Shown here one piece after another: positions 9,220 through 18,540 of a stretch of 64,000 nt of DNA. Every line of letters begins with the position of its first letter. The first letter of the stretch is position 1. The stretch is from Pseudobutyrivibrio ruminis (lineage in GTDB: Bacteria; Bacillota; Clostridia; Lachnospirales; Lachnospiraceae): assembly GCA_015057305.1 (NCBI GenBank), contig SVES01000007.1, positions 32,991 through 96,990 on the forward strand. Direction: 5' to 3'. The notes under the pieces are model-generated. The model ran no database searches. It was not told the DNA's origin and was given only the letters and a program-made list of their open reading frames with translations. Position numbers and translations under genes: made by a program.

Positions 9220-12200
9220 ATGCAAAAGAAACCAAACACATTCAGAACAGCATTTGAAGAAAATGTAATTAAATACAAAGACAAAATTGCAGTGATAGAC
9301 CCTGATACCGGTGTAAGCCTTACTTATGAGCAGCTTGATATAGAGTCTCGTAGAATTGCTGCGAAGCTTAAGGAAGCAGGAGTAAAAAAGGGTGATGCCG
9401 TGGCGATTGTGCTACCACACAGTCTGGAATTCATTATGTCTATGCTGGCAGTAGCGAAGCTTGGAGCCGCATTTGCACCATTAAATGCAGCATATCCTAA
9501 GGATAGACTTCAGTACATTTACAATGATTGCAAGGCAAAGGTTATAATTACTCCAGATTATCTGAAGGATGTATCAGAATATACACCGATTTCGGAGAAC
9601 ACACCAATTGAGCCAAGTGATCCAGCGGTTTTAGTGTACACATCTGGTTCTACAGGAAACCCTAAGGGAGTGCTCCTTGATCACGATGCAATATTCGATA
9701 ATGCTGTTAGAAATCTGGACTTTGGTAACTTTAAAGAGACGGAAGTGGTTGGCCTTGGAGCACCGTTTTTCTTCATTGCAGGAGCAACCTTTATTTTCGG
9801 TGGATTGGTCTTTGGTGCAACCCATGTTCTCATTTCTATGGCTGCCATGCGTGATCCAGTCCGCCTTGCAACTCTTTTGGCAGAACAGAAGGTAACATAT
9901 ACGTTTATTAGTCCTAAGATGCTTAAGTATTTTAAGACAGCTCCTGGGTCAGTCTTAAGACTTGTTATGGCTGGTAGTGAACGCCTCTCAGGATTTTATT
10001 CAGATGAATTTGAGATTATAAATTGCTATGGAATGACAGAAACTTGCGGTGGCTGTCTGTCATTCTACTTAGATAAGGCTTATGACAATACACCAGTAGG
10101 TAAACCTTTGGGCGATATGAGGGCTTATGTTCTTGATGAAAATGGAAATGAGGTGGAGGAAGGAGAGCTTTGTCTGACAGGTAAGGTTGCAACCTGTTAT
10201 ATTAACAGACCTGAGGAAACAGCCAAAACCTTTGTTGAAAATCCTTTTATTGAAAAAGACGGTAATCCAAGAATGCTAAAAACTGGAGATTTGGTACGTC
10301 GGCTTCCTGATGGAAATATTCTTTATGTTAATCGTAAGGATTGGATGATTAAGATTAATGGTCAGCGTGTTGAGCCTGGAGAGATTGAAATCAAAGTTAG
10401 AGAAATAGAAGGAGTTAAAGATGCAGCTGTAAAGGACTTTACTGATAATACAGGTCAAACCTTTATTGTGGCTTATTACGTTGCTGACTCTCAGATGGAT
10501 GATGAAGTAATAAGAAAGGAATTAAGTAATAAGCTACCTGATTACATGGTACCTTCATTTTATGTATGGCTTGAAAGACTGCCAATTAATGCAAATGGTA
10601 AGCTTGACAGAAATGCACTAAAAAATCCTGATACTTCCGCAAAAAAAGCATCTTATGTGGCACCGGAAAATGAGCTTCAGGAAAAAATTGTAAAAGCTTA
10701 TGAGAAGGTTTTATTGCTTTCAAAAATAGGTATCGATGATGATTTTTTCTCTTTAGGTGGAGATTCCATTAGAGTAGTCATGCTGCAAAAGGCATTAAAG
10801 GATGAAGGAATTACTGTTGCAGCAAGTGATATTTTTGCAACACATACTCCAAGGGCTCTTTCGGCTGTAACTGGACAGCAATCAAAACTTGCAGCTTATA
10901 AAGGACATGATGCTGATTCATATCCTCTGACTCATGCTCAAATGAGTATTTATATGGATTGTCAGATGCCAGGTAAGGATACTGCCTACAATAATACAAT
11001 TGGATTGTTCTTACCTAACGAAAAAGATGGAACCAGGCTTTTAAATGCAGCTGATAAAGTGCTTAATAGTTATCCTGTTTTTATGTCAGCAGCAAGGCTT
11101 GTGAATGGGGTACCATCTTTAGTGCTACTTAAGGGTGAAAAGATTCAAGTTAAGCAGGTGTCAAGTGATGAGACAGATAGAAATAAACTTGTGGAAAGTG
11201 TCAATACACCATTTTCTTTAGAGGATGGTCCTCTTTGTCGAGGAGCAGTATTTACTACACCTGAAGGTTTGTTTTTAGTTTGCGTGGCACATCATATTGT
11301 AAGTGATGGTACTTCTATGTCTATTTTGGCAAATAATATTGCCGCAGCCTATAACGGTAAAGAGCTTGAAAGCGAGGATATGAGCAATTTCACACTGTCT
11401 CTTTATGAAGCTGAGCATAAAGAGGAGATGAAGGCCGATGAAGATATTTACCGAAAGATGTTAGAAACACTAGATGGAAACACCTCTCTGTTTGAAGATG
11501 AAGGCATTATATGTGAGGAAAATACTAATAGCTTAGGTGTATATCATACTACAGTATTTTCTCATAAGAGTGAGCTTTCAGGAGTACTTACAGATTCCCT
11601 GACTAAAAATGGTGTAACGGAATCAAGTCTTTTTATGACAGCTTATGCTTACACATTAGGACTACTGTGTGGTCAGAAGGATGTAGTATTCTTTGCAGGA
11701 GAAAATGGCCGTCATGACCCTGTGCTTATGAATACAGTAGGCATGCTTGTGCACAATATTCCTGTTTGTGTACACCTTGATGAAAAGAAGATAGGAATGG
11801 TTTTGGCAAAGGAAATACAGGAGCTTTTCCATGAGCTTGTTAGCCATGACAATGTGGATTATGCTTCTCTACTTAGTGAGTATTCTGTTAGCTCAGATAA
11901 TTTCTTTGTTTATCAAGGAGAAATGTTTGCAGGTGTTTCAATGGATGGCAAGAATATCCCTATGGAGCTCTTTGCTCCAAAGGATGCTATGAATCCATTA
12001 ACTTTACATGTAATCAAACAGGCAGATGGAGATTATTTCCTTGCTTTTGATTATGATGCAAGAAAATATAAAGAAGACACAATAAAGCGCATGGCTTCTT
12101 TGTTCATTCAGGTTGTGGAAGGCTTATGTAAGGAAGAAAAGCTTTCAGATATCAGACTTACAACTGATGATAATATTTTGGAAATGGATAATCTCAATGA

Positions 12201-15096
12201 TACAAAAAAGGATTATCCTGTTACCGATATAATTTCAATGTATAGAGAGGCAGTAGAAAACTATCCTGATAACAAGGCAGTTGTTTTTGGGGACAAGATT
12301 TTAACCTACCGACAGCTTGATGAAATAACAGAACGCCTTGCTGGATATTTGTGTTCAAAGGGCATAGGTAGAGGAAAGGTTGTTTCAATTCTTATACCAC
12401 GTTGTGAGTATATGCCAATAACTGCTATAGGTGTTCTTAAGACAGGTGCTGCCTACCAACCACTTGATTCAACCTATCCAACAGATCGTTTGACACTAAT
12501 GATGGAAGATGCAAATTGTGATTTGCTTATAGCTGAAGAAAGTTTACTGGAAAAAGTGCCTAATTATAAGGGGGATATACTGCTTATTAAAGATATCGAG
12601 ACGCTCCCAGCCTGCGACAGAATAAAGCCAAATCCTTCTCCAGAGGACTTGTTTATCTTGCTTTATACCTCTGGCTCCACTGGCGTGCCAAAGGGCGTAA
12701 TGCTTGAGCATAGAAACCTGGCTAACTTTGTGTGCTGGTATCAGGATTACTATGGATTTGATGCCACCTGTCGTATGGCCGCATACGCAAGCTTTGGCTT
12801 TGATGCTTGTATGATGGATATGTATGTTCCACTTACCGTAGGCGGTATGCTAATGATAGTGGAAGAAGATGTACGTTTGGATTTAAAGGCTATTGAGAAG
12901 CTATTTATAAAATGGGAAATTACTCACGCCTTTATGACTACTCAAGTAGGACGTCAGTTCTATTCAACTGCGAAGGTACCTTCCCTAAGATACCTTTCAA
13001 CAGGTGGAGAAAAGCTTGCAGCACTTACACTTAGACCGGAGGTTAATACCAAGCTTTGTAATGTCTATGGACCTACAGAGTGTTCAATTTTTACTACACT
13101 TGAACCTATCGAAAAGAATTATGAAAGAATTCCAATTGGTGGACCTATTTCAAATTACAAGTGTTATGTTGTGGATGAAAATATGCGACGCCTGCCACCT
13201 ATGGTTCCAGGAGAGCTTTTGATTGCAGGACGTGGTGTATCAAGAGGCTATTTAAATAGAGAAGACCTGACAGATAAAGCATTTGTGCCTAATCCATTTT
13301 CAAATGAAAAGAATTACCTACGAGTATATCATACAGGTGATGTTGTGCGGTTACTTCCAGATGGAAGCTATGACTTCGTTGGCAGAAACGACAGTCAGGT
13401 TAAAATTAGAGGTTTTAGAATTGAACTAAGTGAAATTGAAGCTGTAATACGTGAGTATCCAGATATTAAAGATGTTACCGTGCAAGCATTTGATAATGAG
13501 GGCGGTAGTGGAAAATTTATTGCAGCCTATATTGTTTCAGATAAAGAAATAGATATTACTTCTCTTCATGAGTTTATTGGTCAGCAAAAGCCTTATTATA
13601 TGATACCTGCAGTAACTATGCAGATTGATAGTATTCCGCTTAATCAGAACCAAAAGGTAAATAAGAAGGAATTACCAAAGCCAGTGAGAAAGGCCGTTGA
13701 AATTGTGCCTCCAGCAAGTGATATGGAACAATCTCTTTATGACATCTGTTCTGAAATCGTTAATTATGAAGAATTTGGAGTAACAGCTCCGCTTGAAGAA
13801 ATTGGCTTTACATCTTTGTCATACATAGAGCTGGCATCAAAGGTAATAGATGTGCTAGGAGTAGAATTAAAGCTTTCTGATTTGATGGCAGGAGGAACCA
13901 CAATACGAAGCTTAGCTGAGCTTGTGAGCAAAACTGAAACGGTATCAAAGAAAAAGACTGCCCATAAGGAGCGTTATCCGCTGGCTCCTCAGCAGTATTC
14001 GCTTACAGTTCCTAGTCCTACTGCTGATATGTACAGGGAATTTATCTTTACAGACCAGTGGCAAGATGCTGTTGCAATAAGAAGAACATTTGTAAATATT
14101 ATAAACAGCTTCCCATATCTATATACAACCTTTAGATTTGAGGATGGACAGTGGTATCAAATACCATATAAGGGTGAACTAATCACTGAAAGTGATATTC
14201 AAATTATTGAAAAGGAGCCTACAGAAAAAGAAATAGATGATTTCTGCTATTCATATGATATTAAAACAGCTGATAGACTGTTTGATTTGAACGTATATAA
14301 AGGTGAGAAGATTGTTGTATTACTTCATGTACACCATATTCTTATGGATCATGTATTTGTTGAAAAGTTTGTTTCTTACATAAGTAAGGCTTTAAGGGAC
14401 CCTGATTTTGCCCCAGCAGAACAGTCAGATTACTTTGAATACGCTGAAGAAAATGCTGTTACTCCAAAACCAGTAGAGGGTAAAGAACTTCATAGGGTGG
14501 AAAAAACTGAACTTGTACAGGGCGGTGTGGACATTAAGAAAATGAAGCCTGTAATGGATAAGTATAAGCTTCAGCCTGCAGAATATTTATTTGCTGTTTT
14601 AAGTCAGGCATATCTGGATGTGATGGGGCTTGACGTGGCTGTAATCCGCAATATATTTGGTGGTCGAAACGATGCCAGATATTTTGATACAGCAGGATAT
14701 TTCCCAATGGCCATTCCGGTTCCAGTAAAGAAGGATTCAGATATACTATCTCATGTGAAACATGATATTGTAAGCTCTATTGCACGAAGTCAACCTAAGG
14801 ATGACTATGGGTACAATGCACTTGTTAATCATGATTATGAGTGGCCATATATTACATTTAACTGCATGGAATATATTTCCCAGACAAAAGACTTCGAATT
14901 GATATCACTTTTAGATAAAAATCCAGTGGCTTCAGAGGAAATCAAGACTTTGACAAATCATATTAACTTTTTATGTTTCGTGGTTCCTGAAAAGGGAGCA
15001 GTTATAAATCTTAATTACGATCCGTCTACAATTGATGCAAAGAAAGCCCAGTCTATACTTGACAGGGTAATAGAAATTGCAAATTACTGGAACTAA
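9220..15096 (+). CDS. Nonribosomal peptide synthetase, two modules plus terminal C (A-T-C-A-T-C)
   Basis: This 1958-residue protein reads in order: A1 (YTSGSTGNPKG near residue 143, CYGMTET, NRKDWMIKINGQRVEPGEIE, NGKLDRN), T1 (FFSLGGDSIRVV), C1 with canonical HHIVSDG near residue 690, A2 (LYTSGSTGVPKG near 1149, VYGPTECS, GRNDSQVKIRGFRIELSEIE, NQKVNKKEL), T2 (IGFTSLSYIEL), and a final condensation-type domain with HHILMDH near 1703. A1 has Ile in place of PheA Asp235 (FFIAGATF, reminiscent of acyl-CoA ligases), while A2 keeps Asp (GFDACMMD). No thioesterase or reductase follows. With the upstream protein it makes a line A-T, C-A-T, C-A-T, C, predicting a three-unit product. Release presumably uses the terminal C domain or a separate enzyme. 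Confidence 0.93.
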   Translation: MQKKPNTFRTAFEENVIKYKDKIAVIDPDTGVSLTYEQLDIESRRIAAKLKEAGVKKGDAVAIVLPHSLEFIMSMLAVAKLGAAFAPLNAAYPKDRLQYIYNDCKAKVIITPDYLKDVSEYTPISENTPIEPSDPAVLVYTSGSTGNPKGVLLDHDAIFDNAVRNLDFGNFKETEVVGLGAPFFFIAGATFIFGGLVFGATHVLISMAAMRDPVRLATLLAEQKVTYTFISPKMLKYFKTAPGSVLRLVMAGSERLSGFYSDEFEIINCYGMTETCGGCLSFYLDKAYDNTPVGKPLGDMRAYVLDENGNEVEEGELCLTGKVATCYINRPEETAKTFVENPFIEKDGNPRMLKTGDLVRRLPDGNILYVNRKDWMIKINGQRVEPGEIEIKVREIEGVKDAAVKDFTDNTGQTFIVAYYVADSQMDDEVIRKELSNKLPDYMVPSFYVWLERLPINANGKLDRNALKNPDTSAKKASYVAPENELQEKIVKAYEKVLLLSKIGIDDDFFSLGGDSIRVVMLQKALKDEGITVAASDIFATHTPRALSAVTGQQSKLAAYKGHDADSYPLTHAQMSIYMDCQMPGKDTAYNNTIGLFLPNEKDGTRLLNAADKVLNSYPVFMSAARLVNGVPSLVLLKGEKIQVKQVSSDETDRNKLVESVNTPFSLEDGPLCRGAVFTTPEGLFLVCVAHHIVSDGTSMSILANNIAAAYNGKELESEDMSNFTLSLYEAEHKEEMKADEDIYRKMLETLDGNTSLFEDEGIICEENTNSLGVYHTTVFSHKSELSGVLTDSLTKNGVTESSLFMTAYAYTLGLLCGQKDVVFFAGENGRHDPVLMNTVGMLVHNIPVCVHLDEKKIGMVLAKEIQELFHELVSHDNVDYASLLSEYSVSSDNFFVYQGEMFAGVSMDGKNIPMELFAPKDAMNPLTLHVIKQADGDYFLAFDYDARKYKEDTIKRMASLFIQVVEGLCKEEKLSDIRLTTDDNILEMDNLNDTKKDYPVTDIISMYREAVENYPDNKAVVFGDKILTYRQLDEITERLAGYLCSKGIGRGKVVSILIPRCEYMPITAIGVLKTGAAYQPLDSTYPTDRLTLMMEDANCDLLIAEESLLEKVPNYKGDILLIKDIETLPACDRIKPNPSPEDLFILLYTSGSTGVPKGVMLEHRNLANFVCWYQDYYGFDATCRMAAYASFGFDACMMDMYVPLTVGGMLMIVEEDVRLDLKAIEKLFIKWEITHAFMTTQVGRQFYSTAKVPSLRYLSTGGEKLAALTLRPEVNTKLCNVYGPTECSIFTTLEPIEKNYERIPIGGPISNYKCYVVDENMRRLPPMVPGELLIAGRGVSRGYLNREDLTDKAFVPNPFSNEKNYLRVYHTGDVVRLLPDGSYDFVGRNDSQVKIRGFRIELSEIEAVIREYPDIKDVTVQAFDNEGGSGKFIAAYIVSDKEIDITSLHEFIGQQKPYYMIPAVTMQIDSIPLNQNQKVNKKELPKPVRKAVEIVPPASDMEQSLYDICSEIVNYEEFGVTAPLEEIGFTSLSYIELASKVIDVLGVELKLSDLMAGGTTIRSLAELVSKTETVSKKKTAHKERYPLAPQQYSLTVPSPTADMYREFIFTDQWQDAVAIRRTFVNIINSFPYLYTTFRFEDGQWYQIPYKGELITESDIQIIEKEPTEKEIDDFCYSYDIKTADRLFDLNVYKGEKIVVLLHVHHILMDHVFVEKFVSYISKALRDPDFAPAEQSDYFEYAEENAVTPKPVEGKELHRVEKTELVQGGVDIKKMKPVMDKYKLQPAEYLFAVLSQAYLDVMGLDVAVIRNIFGGRNDARYFDTAGYFPMAIPVPVKKDSDILSHVKHDIVSSIARSQPKDDYGYNALVNHDYEWPYITFNCMEYISQTKDFELISLLDKNPVASEEIKTLTNHINFLCFVVPEKGAVINLNYDPSTIDAKKAQSILDRVIEIANYWN

Positions 15097-15119
15097 CTAA
15101 GGTGCTGAAAGGGTAAACT

Positions 15120-17153
15120 ATGAAGAATTATGAATTGTCAGTAATAATACCTTTACATAATACAGACCTTACCATGTTTGCAAATTGTGTAAAGTCTCTT
15201 AAAAATCAGGAGCTTGGATTTGATAAAATTGAGCTTATTGTTGTGATGCATAACTGTAATGCTGAGACATTTGAAGGGGTGAGAAACCTACTTTCTGGCC
15301 CCGAAAATGTCATGCTTCTAGAGCTTAACAATGAGGTCCGCTCGCCATCAAGTCCTAGAAACTATGGTATAGATAAGGCAACAGGAGATTACATTACATT
15401 TTTGGATGCAGATGATATGCTTACCCCTGAATGCTTAAGGCTTTCCCTTAAGTATATAAAGGAATCTGGTGCTGATGTTTGCCATTTTAGAAAAAAGCTT
15501 TTGTTTGAGACTGAGAATCCTGTTTTTGTTAATGAACTTGAACTTTGGGATCACACTCAGGAAACCATAGTGGTGGATCGCAATACCTGGAATGAGCATG
15601 AGCTTTTTGCAGGCGCATGGGGTATGTCCACAGGAAGACTATACAGAAGAAAGCTTCTTATTGATAACAATCTAAAATTCGATGAGAGTATAAAGTTTGC
15701 TGAGGATTATCATTTTGTAATTGGCGTGTATGCTAAGGCAGATAAAATCTGTCTTGCACCTCAGCTTATTGGTTACATCTACTATGTAAATGGCGGTTCT
15801 TTAGTACAGACAACATCCATAACAGAAGAACGCTTGCTTGACTATGTTTCAGGCTTTAAGAAGGTATTTGACCGAGGTTTAGAAGCTGGATTCTGGATGA
15901 GTGAAACAATGGGTTCCCTAATGCTTATCATCATCAACTGGATGTTCGGCTGTAAGGATTTATCAGATGAAGGAAGAAAAAAACTAAAGGAGCTTATGGA
16001 ACCATACATCCGAAGCTTTTCACCAATACCTCCTTCAAAGCAATATACAGGTGGCAGAAATGACAGAATAAACACCATGTTAATTAAGTATATCTTAAGG
16101 GAAGAACCTCCTATATATACTTTTATAGAAAGAGGAGATGAGGGCGAAGGACATACTGCTATTGATAAACAAAAGGATGCGCTTGCAAGAATTATGCGAA
16201 ATGGAATCAAAAGCGACTATTCAAGGCATTATGGCTTTACGGAAATTGCCACTATTGAGGAGTATCAAAAGAGACTGCCAGTTTCAAACTATGAATCCTA
16301 TTATCCTATGATACGACTTACTTTTGAGATGGCAGAAAGGGGAATCTTTACTGACAATGATATTATTTCCTATGCTGTTATAGATGAAAAGAATAATCGC
16401 ATCCCTATTACATATAAGGCAATAGTGCCATATATTCATGGTTTAAGACGGCTACTTGGCTGTTGTAAGACATTTGTTTTGTCAGAGGCACTTCCTTTTG
16501 AAGGCTCAAAACTTACCTTGGATAACAAATACACTAATTCAATTTTTGGCATAATGCTAAAGGAATATTTGGCAGAGGCTGAAAGCTTCGGTTGTGGTTA
16601 TTCCAGCTTTACAACACCTAAGGAATATTTATTTCCAGAGAAGGTCTGTGATATGACTATTATGCGGTGGGTATTTGCTTTAAAGGATAGGGATGTAGAA
16701 ACCATATTTTCACCTGATAGCAAGACCCTTTCACTTAGAAAAAAAGAGCTTAAGGATAATTGGCAGGCTATATGCAAGGAAATAGAAAAGTCCGATGTAG
16801 AAAGGGCTAATGAACTAAGAAAGATATTTGAATCTCAGGAAGATATTTCATTTAATATGCTTTGGCATAAGCTTAAAAGGGAAATTTGCTGGGATATGGA
16901 ATACTATTTTGATGAGTACGCTCTTTATGGAAAAATCAATGAAGATGGCTACATTGTACTTGATCTGGATAATGTTTTTTATGAGTTTTATAAGCCGGGG
17001 GAGGATGTATTTTACACAGTGGCAGGTATTTCGAAAGAAGAGGAGTATCATGTGCTAATAAGTAATCTATGTGGACTTTACCGGTTTGATACAGGTTTAT
17101 CTGTAAGATGTTTTGATGTTAACGACCAAAGTGTGGTTGTAAAAATAATCTAA
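15120..17153 (+). CDS. GT2 glycosyltransferase fused to a degenerate GH3-like domain
   Basis: Residues 1 to about 320 form a GT-A glycosyltransferase: YELSVIIPLHNTD, FLDADDM near residue 97 with the DxDD metal site, and FAEDYHFVIGVYAKA. Residues from about 330 onward resemble the large domain of GH3 adenylating enzymes, from YSRHYGFTEIATIEEYQKRLPVSNYESYYP through to GLYRFDTGLSVRCF. The ATP P-loop (SSGTTGG...K..P) reads SYAVIDEKNNRIPIT without glycines, the YRxGD motif reads YRFDTG, and the C-terminal GEK subdomain is absent. The GH3 half is therefore probably non-catalytic. It sits between the NRPS and the ATP-grasp genes and may recruit an acyl or peptidyl substrate to the glycosyltransferase; this is inference. 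Confidence 0.8.
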   Translation: MKNYELSVIIPLHNTDLTMFANCVKSLKNQELGFDKIELIVVMHNCNAETFEGVRNLLSGPENVMLLELNNEVRSPSSPRNYGIDKATGDYITFLDADDMLTPECLRLSLKYIKESGADVCHFRKKLLFETENPVFVNELELWDHTQETIVVDRNTWNEHELFAGAWGMSTGRLYRRKLLIDNNLKFDESIKFAEDYHFVIGVYAKADKICLAPQLIGYIYYVNGGSLVQTTSITEERLLDYVSGFKKVFDRGLEAGFWMSETMGSLMLIIINWMFGCKDLSDEGRKKLKELMEPYIRSFSPIPPSKQYTGGRNDRINTMLIKYILREEPPIYTFIERGDEGEGHTAIDKQKDALARIMRNGIKSDYSRHYGFTEIATIEEYQKRLPVSNYESYYPMIRLTFEMAERGIFTDNDIISYAVIDEKNNRIPITYKAIVPYIHGLRRLLGCCKTFVLSEALPFEGSKLTLDNKYTNSIFGIMLKEYLAEAESFGCGYSSFTTPKEYLFPEKVCDMTIMRWVFALKDRDVETIFSPDSKTLSLRKKELKDNWQAICKEIEKSDVERANELRKIFESQEDISFNMLWHKLKREICWDMEYYFDEYALYGKINEDGYIVLDLDNVFYEFYKPGEDVFYTVAGISKEEEYHVLISNLCGLYRFDTGLSVRCFDVNDQSVVVKII

Positions 17154-17168
17154 TTGGAGGGATTTACA

Positions 17169-18521
17169 ATGAAGGTAGTAGTGTATGGCACAAGCTCATC
17201 AGTGGGCTTTATAAGATTTGTAAATGAGTTTACAGCTATTCCAAACATGAATGAACAGTGGCAGAGGATACGCAAACATTTTGATGGCTATGAATTTACT
17301 ATTGTCACAACTATGGGGGCTGCATCACATTTAGTTGACTATGATGAAAATAAAAAAGAAATTGCACCAGATGGTGTTAAGCTGATTGTTCTTCCACCTA
17401 CTGCTGACACAGATACTTATGTTGAAACCATTAGAAAGGAAGCTCCATCCATAGCAATCGCTGCCTCATATTTTGGCGGGTCTGTGGACTGGGAGACATT
17501 AAAGGACGCTCTTATTGCCGAGGAATTAAAAAAGGTTGGAATAAAAGCTGTTAGCAATTCTTTGTTTGCGGCAGAAACCTTTTTTGATAAATGGACTACT
17601 CATAATGTACTTAGGGAAAAGGGATTTCCAGTTGCAAAAGCTACCCATATTCCTGCGGTATATCAGAAATTAGCAAAAGAAAATCCGGCACTTTTTTCTA
17701 ATGTGTATTTGGATTTAGCTTTTCACAGGATTAGGGAAATGGAATTTCCAGTAATCGTGAAGGCGGCTGGTGCATCAGGCTCCAGTGGTATATTTGTAGC
17801 AAAGAATTTTGAAGAAGCAAAAGAAGACATTTTATCCCGTGATGACTCTTCAGATTTGATTATTGAGGAGATGCTTAAAGGAGAGCAGTTCGGAACCGAG
17901 ATTCATGGAACAAAAGGCAACTACACTATACTCCCACCGTTTAAATGCAAGCTTGATGAAAGGGGGGTGTTAGATCCGCAAATCAAAGTGAAGATTGGAC
18001 CTATAACAGACGAAAAATATAGAATTGAAGAGCTTCGCTCTATGCTTAGACGACTTGCAGAGGAAATGGGTATAGAAGGCTGTGCACAGGTTGATCTTGC
18101 ATTTGATGGTGATAAATGGAGCATTATTGAAGTTAATCCTAGAATATCTGGAATGACTGCTGCCTCAGCAGCACTTGAAAGTCGCTATGCGCTGGAGGTT
18201 GTTATAGAGTCATGCCTGGATGAAGGGATTAATTATGATATGCCAAAGATTCTAGAAAAATGTATTTCCTTTGGTACTATTATAGAATCATATGATGATA
18301 TAGACAAAATGAAGACAGAACCACATGTAAAATATATGGAAAAAGGTTCGCCGCTGTTCTTAAATTCTGACAAGAAAATATACACAGCGAACATCATTTT
18401 AGGTGGCTTTGAAAATTATGCTGAAATGGCACAAGAAATTGAAAGATTACATAAGTTTTACCCAACAGTTATTAACGAACTAACGGTCCTTTATGCAAAA
18501 GAAATAGCTAATCATAACTAG
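17169..18521 (+). CDS. ATP-grasp carboxylate-amine ligase, copy 1
   Basis: This 450-residue protein belongs to the ATP-grasp superfamily (D-Ala-D-Ala ligase or carbamoyl-phosphate-synthase-like). It has FDKWTTHNVLREKGFPVAKA, FPVIVKAAGASGSSGIFVA (glycine-rich loop and lysine), DLIIEEMLKGEQFGTEIHG, and the metal-binding end CAQVDLAFDGDKWSIIEVNPRISGMTA. ATG 17169 follows GGAGGG by seven bases, whereas the TTG at 17154 overlaps that ribosome site. Family members form an acyl phosphate and transfer it to an amine. Together with copy 2 it may add residues to the NRPS product without a carrier. Confidence 0.85.
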   Translation: MKVVVYGTSSSVGFIRFVNEFTAIPNMNEQWQRIRKHFDGYEFTIVTTMGAASHLVDYDENKKEIAPDGVKLIVLPPTADTDTYVETIRKEAPSIAIAASYFGGSVDWETLKDALIAEELKKVGIKAVSNSLFAAETFFDKWTTHNVLREKGFPVAKATHIPAVYQKLAKENPALFSNVYLDLAFHRIREMEFPVIVKAAGASGSSGIFVAKNFEEAKEDILSRDDSSDLIIEEMLKGEQFGTEIHGTKGNYTILPPFKCKLDERGVLDPQIKVKIGPITDEKYRIEELRSMLRRLAEEMGIEGCAQVDLAFDGDKWSIIEVNPRISGMTAASAALESRYALEVVIESCLDEGINYDMPKILEKCISFGTIIESYDDIDKMKTEPHVKYMEKGSPLFLNSDKKIYTANIILGGFENYAEMAQEIERLHKFYPTVINELTVLYAKEIANHN

Positions 18522-18540
18522 TATTACAGAGGGGCAATCA

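Noticed and set aside
9631-11847. Minus-strand ORFs at 9631-9825, 10276-10458, 10811-10999 and 11662-11847
   Set aside because: They lie wholly inside the NRPS gene in antisense, lack ribosome sites and recognisable domains; they are shadows.
15120-17153. Frameshift as the explanation for the missing GH3 C-terminal subdomain
   Set aside because: The sequence right after the stop is an ordinary GGAGGG ribosome site and the next gene start, with no GEKT-type coding sequence in other frames, so the truncation is not a simple frameshift.
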